A stretch of DNA of 10,680 nt from an uncultured Clostridia bacterium (GTDB lineage Bacteria > Bacillota > Clostridia > Oscillospirales > CAG-272): assembly GCA_904501765.1 (NCBI GenBank), contig CAJGCM010000068.1:1-10680 (forward strand). Reading direction: 5' to 3'. Positions 1 through 6,478 of this stretch are shown here, piece by piece. The notes beneath the pieces were generated by a model that was given only the letters and a program-made list of their open reading frames with translations, ran no database searches and was not told the DNA's origin. Position 1 is the stretch's first letter. Each line of letters opens with the position of its first letter. A program made the translations under genes and the position numbers.

Positions 1-716
1 CCGGGCTTTGTCCAGAGCAGGAAGTAGTCGAAGCCATCGTAATTGACTGTTATTCTTCTGCCGCTCTCTCTGTGTAAGAGAGTGGCGCTTCTCGATTTAT
101 TGTTAAGGAATACCAAAGCGTCTATTGCGAAAAATTCCGTTTTGAGAGGCAGCTCATAGCCACTTTCACATACCTTTACACCGCCCTCTTCAAGAAGGTT
201 TCCTTGAAGATTAGAGGTAATGAAATCCTCTTCGCATTCAAAAAGAATACTGTATTCCTCAATGCCCTCGGGGCAGCTGTAGCCCTCGTGTGCGCCGATG
301 GAATAGTACATATCCGTGTTGGATTTATTGTTCACCTTGTAGTCTACGCTTAACACGTTATCCGTTAGGGCGTAAATTATGCGAAGCTCAAAATCAAAGG
401 GGTACTGTTTGCGGGTACTATCGGACGACTTTAAAAGGAAAACCGCCTGTGTATCGGAGGCGCTCTCTATCTCAAACTCGGAGATTCTTCCAAAGCCGTG
501 CTTTTCAAGGAAAAACTCTTTTTCGTCATATATAAACTTGTCGTCCTTCAAGCCTCCGCATATAGGGAAGAGCAGAGGGCATTGACCTGTCCAAAAGCTG
601 GGGTCAGGCTGCCATATAAGCTCCTTTCCGTTTTTCATAACGCTTGTAAGCTCTGCGCCGAGACTTGAAATTTTTACGGTTAAAATCGCATTTTTAAGTG
701 TAACGGTATTTGACAT
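1..716 (-). CDS. Aldose 1-epimerase (LacX-like galactose mutarotase) family protein, 3' part cut by the window edge
   Basis: The minus-strand frame opens with ATG at 716 and stays open to base 1, giving about 238 residues of a family that usually has about 290, so roughly the last 50 residues lie outside. The family interconverts alpha and beta anomers of aldoses or sugar phosphates with a beta-sandwich fold in the cytoplasm. Recognisable LacX-type landmarks are a start like 'LKNAILTVKISSLGAELTS', then 'WQPDPSFW', 'LFPICGGLKD', 'EKHGFGR', 'YSIGAHEGY' and near the edge 'FLLWTKPG'. The usual 'GGHPAF' around a key histidine reads 'GAHEGY' here; the histidine is kept but the neighbours differ, so the substrate is uncertain. 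A ribosome binding site (AAAGAGG) lies just upstream. It is transcribed away from the large operon and is probably functionally unrelated to it. Confidence 0.88.
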   Translation of the reverse strand, partial: MSNTVTLKNAILTVKISSLGAELTSVMKNGKELIWQPDPSFWTGQCPLLFPICGGLKDDKFIYDEKEFFLEKHGFGRISEFEIESASDTQAVFLLKSSDSTRKQYPFDFELRIIYALTDNVLSVDYKVNNKSNTDMYYSIGAHEGYSCPEGIEEYSILFECEEDFITSNLQGNLLEEGGVKVCESGYELPLKTEFFAIDALVFLNNKSRSATLLHRESGRRITVNYDGFDYFLLWTKP

Positions 717-762
717 ATATCCTCTTTCCGAGCAGCTTTTGCTCTTTCCTTCATTCGCCTTT

Positions 763-791
763 AGTATATTCGCATTTTTGCGAAAAGTCAA
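763..791 (-). promoter_or_regulatory. Sigma-A-type promoter for the epimerase gene
   Basis: Read on the minus strand, TTGACT (791 to 786) and TATACT (768 to 763) are separated by exactly 17 bases, close to the vegetative consensus. The predicted start of transcription is near 755, giving a short leader of about 40 bases before the ATG at 716. The spacing and match are seen directly; activity is inferred. Confidence 0.72.
769..784. promoter_or_regulatory. Candidate operator: perfect 16-bp palindrome inside the epimerase promoter spacer
   Basis: TTCGCA (769-774), TTTT, TGCGAA (779-784) forms a perfect dyad with 6-base arms. It fills almost exactly the gap between the -35 and -10 boxes of the minus-strand promoter, where a bound repressor would block RNA polymerase. 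The binding protein is not identifiable from the window. A sugar-responsive repressor would fit the epimerase gene, but that is a guess. Confidence 0.45.
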
Positions 792-806
792 GAAGGATTT
801 TGACTT
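785..806. repeat. Inverted repeat overlapping the -35 box of the leftward promoter
   Basis: AAGTCAA (785-791) and TTGACTT (800-806) are 7-base inverted arms around an 8-base centre. The left arm contains the -35 hexamer used by the leftward promoter; the right arm gives a TTGACT on the plus strand. It could be a second regulator site or simply a duplicated -35 element for divergent transcription. Confidence 0.35.
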
Positions 807-854
807 CCGAAAGAAATTTGAATAATTTTCAAAAAATGCATGTCTGAAGGCGAA

Positions 855-878
855 GCTACCTATATTTAATGCGGTAGC
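855..878. repeat. Inverted repeat GCTACC/GGTAGC in the divergent intergenic region
   Basis: GCTACC (855-860) and GGTAGC (873-878) are perfect 6-base arms around a 12-base AT-rich centre. No T-run follows on either strand, so it is not a convincing terminator. A binding site for a dimeric regulator is possible. It lies about 70 bases upstream of the rightward -35 box, a position compatible with activation. Confidence 0.3.
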
Positions 879-884
879 AAATTT

Positions 885-909
885 AACAAAAAATACACAT
901 CTTTTTGTT
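885..909. repeat. AT-rich inverted repeat AACAAAAA/TTTTTGTT
   Basis: AACAAAAA (885-892) and TTTTTGTT (902-909) are perfect 8-base arms around a 9-base loop. The low GC content makes a stable RNA hairpin unlikely. It may be a protein-binding dyad or intrinsically bent A-tract DNA upstream of the rightward promoter at 947-975. Confidence 0.3.
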
Positions 910-946
910 CAGAAGCAATAAATATTGAAAATATCTTAACAATCTG

Positions 947-975
947 TTGCAAAAGGAAATCCTTTGTGCTAAAAT
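947..975 (+). promoter_or_regulatory. Extended -10 promoter for the eight-gene operon
   Basis: TTGCAA (947-952) and TAAAAT (970-975) are 17 bases apart. The -10 box is preceded by TG at 967-968, giving an extended -10 element TGCTAAAAT. The spacer holds a small dyad, AAAGG/CCTTT (952-956 and 961-965). Predicted initiation near 982 would leave a leader of about 95 bases before the TTG start at 1077. That leader holds short complementary segments (CCGA at 1004 with TCGG at 1047, GGAG at 1011 with CTCC at 1035) that could fold weakly. No known riboswitch was recognised. This is the only clear promoter seen ahead of the operon. Confidence 0.6.
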
Positions 976-1062
976 TATACATAATATTTTATTGTGCATT
1001 GTACCGAGACGGAGCAGTTGTTGTTTTATACGGTCTCCCTTCTGGTTCGGCATCTGTTTTAT

Positions 1063-1070
1063 AGGAGGTG
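1063..1070 (+). promoter_or_regulatory. Ribosome binding site that sets the ATPase start at TTG 1077
   Basis: AGGAGGTG at 1063-1070 is a near-perfect anti-Shine-Dalgarno match. The in-frame GTG at 1068 overlaps it and cannot be initiated from it. The TTG at 1077 sits 8 bases after the AGGAGG core, the normal spacing, so TTG is the likely true start. Confidence 0.8.
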
Positions 1071-1076
1071 GCTCTC

Positions 1077-3767
1077 TTGGATATTCGTAACTGTGTTTCT
1101 TTCTCCCGTCAGGGGCAGAAGTGCGTTGGAATATTAACTCTGGAAATTAAAAGTGTTCCGGATTTTCGTCTTATCAGCGAGAAGGACGAGGAGGCTGTCG
1201 CTCACATAAAACAGATGTTTTCTGTTATTTTGGGAGAATTTTCGGGGTATCGCGCAGATAACAGCCTGTCCGTCGAGCTTATATGGTCCTGCACACCTGC
1301 CGCAAATCAGCCCTTCGCTTCATTCATAAACCTCTCTTTGGTATTCAGAGCCGTTGGATTTTCGGAATATGAATGTATGAGCGACCTTGAAAAAATAGCT
1401 GGCGGTATTGCAAATCAGCTGAATAGCCTGAAATTCGTAACAGCCTTTTGCGGAATAGAAAAATATCGCAGCGTTATCGGAAGCGTATCAGGCAAGGAAA
1501 TGTTTGCGGTAAGAAGGCGTGACGACCTGGTTGGATTCGATTTTGCAATGTTTCCGTATTGCTATAAATACGACTCCGTTTCGGATTTTCCGATAGACCT
1601 CGACCTTATTGTGAATACTCTTATTAACGAGCGTGACAGCGTCGTTATTATTCAGTTGATTTCCACCGGATTTACAGACGGCGAGAAGATGTACATATCA
1701 AACTGTATGAATTTGCTCGGAAGAATAAGCCAGGGGATACCGATGCCAGGTATGGGCTTCTACAGAGAGCCGAGAGCCGAGATTCCAATGCGTACTTACG
1801 CAAAGTATTATGAGTACCTGAACTCTCCGTTGCTTTCTATGAATATTTTAACCCTTGGCGCCCGTCAGAATGCAATGAATATCGCATCAAGACTTATGTC
1901 TACCATGAACGACGTGAAGTCTGACCACAGTACGGCGCTTGAGAGCGTTGATGCATCTGCCATAGCTAATCAGCTTATGAATATTTACGCATCTCCTTGG
2001 TTGGTTTACGAGGCTCTCCTGACGTATAACAGGTCTGTTATGAATCTGCCGATAGCATCGTCTATTTACAGAATGTCCTCTGTTTACACCCCCGCTGAAG
2101 CGTCGCAGATTTTCAGGCTCCCGATAGGCACTAAGAGGGTTACCGCAGGTATAAATATCCACGAGGTGGAGAAGAGGAACAAGAAATTCGCCGAGGGTAT
2201 AATAAACGTTTCCGATTTGTCGATAGGAAGGCTTCAGAACGTCATAGGTATGACGGACTCCTATATCGGTGTCAATCTTAAGGACTTAACGAAGCATATG
2301 CTCGTCGTAGGAACTCCCGGCTCGGGTAAATCCACCTTCCTCGTGGGTCTTATGGATAGGCTCTGGAAGAAGCACAAGCTTCCTTTCCTTGTAATCGAGC
2401 CGGCAAAAAACGAATATAGAGCGCTGATTGATTCTATCCCGGAGCTTCAGGTCTTTTCTCCGGGTAAAAATAACGTAGCGCCCTTTGTAATGAATCCCTT
2501 TGTTCCGCCGCGCGGTGTGACAATAGAAAAATACAAGTCCATAGTCAAGGCAGCATTTTCTTCCGCCTTTGAAATGTGGACGCCTCTTGACCAGCTTTTT
2601 GACGAAACGCTCAATATATGCTACAGCGAGCAGGGCTGGCTTGACAGCAGTACGGTAGACGACGCCTCGGAGTGCTTCTCCTTGGTGGACTTTATTCAAA
2701 CCTATAAAGAGGTAGTTTCCTCGAAGGGCTATACCGGCGAATATAAAAAGCAGATAGAGGCGGCGGGAGTCCTTCGTCTTAACGGTATGCTTGAGCAGAA
2801 CGTAAACGTTTTTGATACAAGATATTCCGTTCCCGTTGAGGATATTTTAAACAAGCCTACAGTAATCGAGCTGTCCAACATCAAAGATATGAAGCAGAAG
2901 TCGTTTATTATCGCTATGCTTCTCAACAATATTTACGCTTTCGTCGAAGCGAACAATTCAAATGACGGAAATCTTAAAAACGTAATTCTTCTTGAGGAGG
3001 CTCACGCTCTTCTTTCGGGAGATACAGTAGCAACGGGGGAGGGTGCAAATCCCAACGCTGCCGCTGTAAAGCTTCTTACCGATATGCTGGCGGAAATCCG
3101 CTCAAGAGGCGTAGGCATAGTAGTTGCAGACCAGTCGCCTAAAAAGGTAACTTCTCAGGTTATAGCCAATACAAACGTTAAGGTTATGTTCCGTCTTGTT
3201 GAATCCGACGATAAGGAAATCGTAAAGCGCTCGACGGTTATGAGTGATTTGCAGCGTGAGCGTTTGTCAAAGCTCAGGTGCGGCGAGGCGCTGCTGTTCT
3301 TCGATAAGATGGATGAGGTAGAGGAAATTAAAATGGACGACTACCGTCTTAACAACGGTATTACCACAGACCTCTCTGACGAGGCTATCAAATCCAGAAT
3401 GGTATACTGGGATACTCATACCGATATTCTTAAGCCGTACAGGGATTGTGATTTTATCGTCTCCTGCGACGGTGGCTGTAATGTATCCACAAGGGAGAGC
3501 GCACGAATAATAGCCGATAGAATTTTCCGCAAATACTACATCAAGGTGTTTTCCGATATAAGCGGATTTGCGGAGTTCTATAAGAGGATAAACTACATAA
3601 TTAAGGAAGAGGTTGAGTTGGTCTTCAAGGACGAGGCCCTGGCGGCAAAAATCGGCGCCTGTGTGAAGGTTCATTTGCTTCGTAAAATCAACTATAATAC
3701 CGATATATCGATAAGCGCCGACCGCAGAATCAAGATTTACAAATCTATGCCGGGAAACTGTCGGTAA
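1077..3767 (+). CDS. HerA/VirB4-like P-loop ATPase (DUF87-type), 896 residues
   Basis: This is a large ATPase of the HerA-FtsK superfamily, whose members form hexameric motors that move DNA or protein. Residues 1 to about 390 are an N-terminal region I do not recognise. The motor follows: Walker A GTPGSGKST at 412-420, the 'VIEPAKNEYR' strand at 439-448 typical of DUF87/VirB4-like proteins, Walker B 'VILLEEAH' at 636-643 with catalytic E640/E641, 'EIRSRGVG' just before 'IVVADQSP' at 681-688, and a C-terminal 'MFRLVESDDKEIV' region. About 120 residues trail the motor and include closely spaced cysteines C791, C797 and C801, a possible metal site. No membrane segment or signal peptide is evident. 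It heads the operon and ends 28 bases before the papain-domain gene. Whether it pumps protein, DNA or neither is not decided by sequence. The start is TTG 1077 rather than GTG 1068. Confidence 0.9.
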   Translation: MDIRNCVSFSRQGQKCVGILTLEIKSVPDFRLISEKDEEAVAHIKQMFSVILGEFSGYRADNSLSVELIWSCTPAANQPFASFINLSLVFRAVGFSEYECMSDLEKIAGGIANQLNSLKFVTAFCGIEKYRSVIGSVSGKEMFAVRRRDDLVGFDFAMFPYCYKYDSVSDFPIDLDLIVNTLINERDSVVIIQLISTGFTDGEKMYISNCMNLLGRISQGIPMPGMGFYREPRAEIPMRTYAKYYEYLNSPLLSMNILTLGARQNAMNIASRLMSTMNDVKSDHSTALESVDASAIANQLMNIYASPWLVYEALLTYNRSVMNLPIASSIYRMSSVYTPAEASQIFRLPIGTKRVTAGINIHEVEKRNKKFAEGIINVSDLSIGRLQNVIGMTDSYIGVNLKDLTKHMLVVGTPGSGKSTFLVGLMDRLWKKHKLPFLVIEPAKNEYRALIDSIPELQVFSPGKNNVAPFVMNPFVPPRGVTIEKYKSIVKAAFSSAFEMWTPLDQLFDETLNICYSEQGWLDSSTVDDASECFSLVDFIQTYKEVVSSKGYTGEYKKQIEAAGVLRLNGMLEQNVNVFDTRYSVPVEDILNKPTVIELSNIKDMKQKSFIIAMLLNNIYAFVEANNSNDGNLKNVILLEEAHALLSGDTVATGEGANPNAAAVKLLTDMLAEIRSRGVGIVVADQSPKKVTSQVIANTNVKVMFRLVESDDKEIVKRSTVMSDLQRERLSKLRCGEALLFFDKMDEVEEIKMDDYRLNNGITTDLSDEAIKSRMVYWDTHTDILKPYRDCDFIVSCDGGCNVSTRESARIIADRIFRKYYIKVFSDISGFAEFYKRINYIIKEEVELVFKDEALAAKIGACVKVHLLRKINYNTDISISADRRIKIYKSMPGNCR

Positions 3768-3795
3768 ATCAAAAAACTTCTGAAGGGATTTTCAT

Positions 3796-4626
3796 ATGAA
3801 AGAATCAATGTACGCCTTTGACGGTTCCTTCGATACGCAAAGCGTAAATTCGGATACATCAGATTTCACTCCCGCAGAAACCTACGAGAACAATGAGGTT
3901 TTTGAAGCAGAGGAGGCTTATTGTGACACGGAAACCTTCTCTGATTTTGAGGACACTGTAACCTCGGGTGACGTATCTATAAGCGAGGATACCGTTGAGA
4001 TTTATTACGTTCAGGAAACTCCATCCGATAACGTGCAGATATTCGAAGAAAACGATTCCTTGATTGACAATCTTGATAATGCGGATGAGGAGGATATCAG
4101 CGAGGAGCTTTCCTTTGACGAATCTGAGGATTTTGCCGAGGAGGATGCGGATTTTTCCGACGAATATGCAATCGCAGAGGGGACGGACAACTTATCCGAG
4201 TTACCTCAGTGGTTAGGTGATATCAACCCCAATTACGACCCCTACGACGTAGATTCGCCTTACTGTAACAACTGTGGTTCATGTACTTACGCAGTCTGGC
4301 GCCGTCTTCAGGGAGATACCGAAATTTGCGCTACAGCGCAGAATATAGGTTATAACTCCGAAATGACCGCTCTTACGGGTATGGAGCAGGTACCTATGTC
4401 ACCTTATGAGATAGAGCAAAGACTCTTGTCGCAGGGCAACGGAGCTCACGCAATCATAGGTATAGACCGCTCGGAAGGACCCGGTCACTGGTTCAATGCG
4501 GCCTGCATTGACGGTAAGGTGGTGGCAATAGATGGGCAGACCGGCGAAATTCACGATTGGCCGCCGGATTACGGTGATGTTGTAAACTGGGAAATGAGCA
4601 TTCCCAAGGAGGAGCTTTATGAATAA
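3796..4626 (+). CDS. Acidic N-terminus fused to a papain-like Tox-PL (toxin glutamine deamidase-type) domain
   Basis: Of the 276 residues, about 1-135 are strongly Asp/Glu/Ser/Thr-rich with almost no basic residues and look disordered. From about residue 136 a compact domain begins: 'LGDINPNYDP' at 140-149, then N159-C160-G-S-C163-T-Y-A166, matching the NCxxCxxA signature of the Tox-PL papain fold, then 'RRLQG', G-H231-WFN at 230-234, and I-D246-G-Q248-TG. C160, H231 and D246 (or Q248) form a plausible complete catalytic set. Tox-PL domains occur at the C-termini of polymorphic toxins and effectors and deamidate glutamine or act as proteases. No signal peptide is visible, so secretion would need a dedicated route. 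The next gene overlaps its end by 8 bases and is a candidate immunity gene. A ribosome binding site (GAAGGGA, 3782-3788) supports the start. An internal processing protease is the main alternative. Confidence 0.8.
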   Translation: MKESMYAFDGSFDTQSVNSDTSDFTPAETYENNEVFEAEEAYCDTETFSDFEDTVTSGDVSISEDTVEIYYVQETPSDNVQIFEENDSLIDNLDNADEEDISEELSFDESEDFAEEDADFSDEYAIAEGTDNLSELPQWLGDINPNYDPYDVDSPYCNNCGSCTYAVWRRLQGDTEICATAQNIGYNSEMTALTGMEQVPMSPYEIEQRLLSQGNGAHAIIGIDRSEGPGHWFNAACIDGKVVAIDGQTGEIHDWPPDYGDVVNWEMSIPKEELYE

Positions 4627-4855
4627 CGTAAACGATAAAATTCTTGAAATTGCCGCATCGGTGCTGAAGGTTACTCCGGAGGAGGCGCTTGAGCACAGCA
4701 AGGTTATTGAAGATTCAAACCTTTACTATTTCTGGACTGTTACCAGAGGAGGAATATCCGTTATAATCAACGAGGACGGAGAAAAGCTTGCGGCAGGCTC
4801 TGCTATTTCCTTCGAAAAGCTGCTTGAAGCTTTCAACGAGGGAAAGCGTAATTAA
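4619..4855 (+). CDS. Small protein, probable immunity partner of the papain-domain protein (Imm35/YrhB-like pattern)
   Basis: This 78-residue protein starts inside the end of the papain-domain gene (8-base overlap) behind a strong AAGGAGGAG at 4606-4614, so the two are translationally coupled. An N-terminal helix (residues 4-16) leads to 'YYFWTVTRGGISVIINEDG' at 36-54 and ends 'SFEKLLEAFNEGKRN'. The aromatic 'YFW', the RGG, the dG turn and the terminal GKR resemble small Imm35/YrhB-type proteins found beside polymorphic toxins. I recognise this by pattern only and could not confirm it. Position, size and coupling are what one expects of an antidote that must be made with its toxin. It is cytoplasmic, with no membrane segment. 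It could instead be a chaperone for the preceding protein. Confidence 0.55.
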   Translation: MNNVNDKILEIAASVLKVTPEEALEHSKVIEDSNLYYFWTVTRGGISVIINEDGEKLAAGSAISFEKLLEAFNEGKRN

Positions 4856-4907
4856 AAAACAAAACCCAACGACTTTCTGATTTTCACTTAGCAAAAGAGG
4901 TGAAGCT

Positions 4908-6443
4908 ATGAAGAAAATTCCTACGGAAAATAAGGTTGAAAGGCTTGACCCTACGAATGGAGAGGAAGAGGTTTCAAAAAACGGCTTCTTCGATAAATTC
5001 AAGACCTTCAAGGATTCAAGACCCGGAAAAATTATAACCAGAACGATACAGGTTGGAACTAAAACAGTGCAGGTAGGTTCTATGCTTGTCGGAGCCTTTT
5101 CCTCGGCGCCTATGGACGTTCCGCAAAATCAGAATCCATATACCGAGCCCCAAACCGCAATTGTAAGAACGATAGATGAATTTCCCGGCTTGTCCAATGA
5201 AAACAGGGATAAGCTTTTGGAAAATTACATCAAGTATGATATGAACCAAAAGAAAATACTTAGGGATCAGTATTCTAAAATTCCCGGTGACCCGGGGGTA
5301 GAGGACGGAGGAAAACCGCCACAGAATCCATCTGAGTTTTCTTTGGGCACCGATTCACAGGGTAGACCTATTATGGGAAGAATATCCGGCGGCGAGGTAG
5401 ACGAAAACGGCGAGATTACCCCCTATACCCTTGAAATTACCGTAAATGAGCCTGAAATTCAGGAAGTGGTATCACCCGATGATGACGATGACGACCCGAA
5501 TCGGGACCCCTCGGGCGGTGGTCCGGAGGGCGGAGCAGGTGTTGGACCTGACGGTGGCTTTGACGGAGGCTCTGATGGAAGCTCTGATTTGCCGACAGGC
5601 TCGGACTATCCGCAAACCGACACCGACGGAACAACGTATACGTATACGACAACAGGTGATGGAGCTGTTATTCAGGAAATTACAGAAACCGGTCAAGACG
5701 ACGTTTGCGAAGAGTATATAAACGACACATCCGAACAAACGGATGCCGAGGAGATAACCGAGGAGCTGATTTCAGATTCGGAAGAGGGTGAAGCTATAAC
5801 ATCTGAGGAGGGTGACGAAATTCCGTCTGAGGATTCTGATACGAATGACCTCCGCGTGGATGTAACAAAAGACCTCACGGAAGATGAGCAGCTTGAAATT
5901 ACAGAGGACCCCGACGACGATATGAACGAAGCTCTCACGGAGGAAAACAAAATAGTATCGGAGGAGATGCCCGAGACTGTTACAGACGAGCAGACTGCGA
6001 TAGCCATTACCGAAGAAAATCAAATTTCAACCGAGCAAACAACCGATTTCACTACAGGTGAGAATTTTGATAAAAACCTTAACGAAGACCTCGACGACTT
6101 TGATAATGGCATTGATAACGACCTCGACGACTTTGATAATGGCGTTGATAACGACCTCGGCGACGACTTTGATAATGGCGTTGATAACGACCTCGGCGAC
6201 GACTTCGACAACAATTTTGATAACGACCTCGGCGGATTCGACGATGCTACGGACGATAGCTTTGACGATAGCAGCTCCTACGATAGCTTTGACAGCGGCT
6301 CCGACGGCGGCTCCTACGATAGCTTTGACAGTGGCTTTGATGGCGGCTCCGACGGCGGCTCCTACGATAGCTTTGACAGCGGTTCCGACGGCAGCTCCTA
6401 CGATAGCTTTGACAGCGGCTCCGACGGCGGAGAAGAGTTATGA
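4908..6443 (+). CDS. Large, highly acidic low-complexity protein with C-terminal Asp/Gly/Ser repeats
   Basis: I do not recognise a family for this 511-residue protein. The first 40 residues are mixed-charge with a basic-aromatic patch ('FFDKFKTFKDSRPGK', 27-41). Residues 42-68 are uncharged and fairly hydrophobic ('IQVGTKTVQVGSMLVGAF') and might associate with a membrane, though they are weak for a transmembrane helix. Residues 70-185 look like the only possibly folded part. D191-D196 is a six-aspartate run followed by a Gly/Pro-rich linker, then about 130 residues rich in Glu/Thr/Ser. Residues 394-508 are two tandem repeat blocks (DNA 6087-6224 and 6279-6431). The net charge must be very negative. 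There is no export signal. A ribosome binding site (AGAGGTGA) precedes ATG 4908. The composition echoes the acidic N-terminus of the papain-domain protein two genes upstream. Possible roles are a cation-binding or charge-based scaffold, a docking partner of the ATPase, or a secreted substrate; none is established. Confidence 0.75.
   Translation: MKKIPTENKVERLDPTNGEEEVSKNGFFDKFKTFKDSRPGKIITRTIQVGTKTVQVGSMLVGAFSSAPMDVPQNQNPYTEPQTAIVRTIDEFPGLSNENRDKLLENYIKYDMNQKKILRDQYSKIPGDPGVEDGGKPPQNPSEFSLGTDSQGRPIMGRISGGEVDENGEITPYTLEITVNEPEIQEVVSPDDDDDDPNRDPSGGGPEGGAGVGPDGGFDGGSDGSSDLPTGSDYPQTDTDGTTYTYTTTGDGAVIQEITETGQDDVCEEYINDTSEQTDAEEITEELISDSEEGEAITSEEGDEIPSEDSDTNDLRVDVTKDLTEDEQLEITEDPDDDMNEALTEENKIVSEEMPETVTDEQTAIAITEENQISTEQTTDFTTGENFDKNLNEDLDDFDNGIDNDLDDFDNGVDNDLGDDFDNGVDNDLGDDFDNNFDNDLGGFDDATDDSFDDSSSYDSFDSGSDGGSYDSFDSGFDGGSDGGSYDSFDSGSDGSSYDSFDSGSDGGEEL
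6087..6224 (+). repeat. In-frame tandem repeat block A (33/33/36/36 bp)
   Basis: Four consecutive units start at 6087, 6120, 6153 and 6189, each beginning GACCTCG and ending GATAAC. They encode DLDDFDNG(I/V)DN or DLGDDFDNxxDN, and a degenerate fifth copy begins at 6225. The 36-bp units carry one extra codon (GGC). Near-identity at synonymous positions points to recent duplication by slippage or recombination rather than selection on protein alone. Confidence 0.9.
6279..6431 (+). repeat. In-frame tandem repeat block B (36/48/36/33 bp)
   Basis: Units begin at 6279, 6315, 6363 and 6399, each opening with TACGATAGCTTTGACAG and encoding YDSFDSGSDGGS-like peptides. The second unit carries a 12-bp internal insertion (one more SDGG-type step). 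The block runs almost to the stop codon at 6441. It differs in sequence from block A, so the acidic tail has grown by two separate expansion events. Confidence 0.9.
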
Positions 6444-6478
6444 AATTAAAATGAAAATTAACATAGAGGAGAGAAAGT

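Larger units (their letters stand above)
717..1076. other. Divergent regulatory region without a gene
   Basis: This 360-base gap between the leftward epimerase gene and the rightward operon is AT-rich and carries no credible ORF. It holds the two outward-facing promoters and the dyads listed separately. Bases 810-850 and 910-945 show nothing I can name. No intrinsic terminator, tRNA or known riboswitch was seen. Confidence 0.7.

Noticed and set aside
290..585. Plus-strand open frames of 68-81 codons in the left part
   Set aside because: They lie antisense to the continuous, recognisable LacX-family frame and have no family features or ribosome binding sites.
800..828. Second rightward promoter candidate, TTGACT at 800 with an AT-rich -10 near 822
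   Set aside because: The -10 match (ATAATT or TAATTT) is poor and the promoter at 947-975 is better and closer to the gene. The TTGACT is explained as one arm of an inverted repeat.
1887..3674. Four minus-strand open frames of 66-137 codons opposite the ATPase gene
   Set aside because: They are antisense shadows of a well-defined ATPase coding frame, with low-complexity basic or cysteine-scattered translations and no start signals.
5635..5648. Perfect 14-bp palindrome CGTATACGTATACG inside the acidic-protein gene
   Set aside because: It encodes a Thr-Tyr-Thr-Tyr run, where alternating ACG/TAT-like codons produce the symmetry. It is isolated inside a coding region, with no promoter next to it.
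5693..6214. Ser-rich antisense open frames with repeats opposite the acidic tail
   Set aside because: Antisense reading of Asp/Glu/Ser codon repeats automatically yields long Ser/Ile/Val-rich open frames; there is no independent support.
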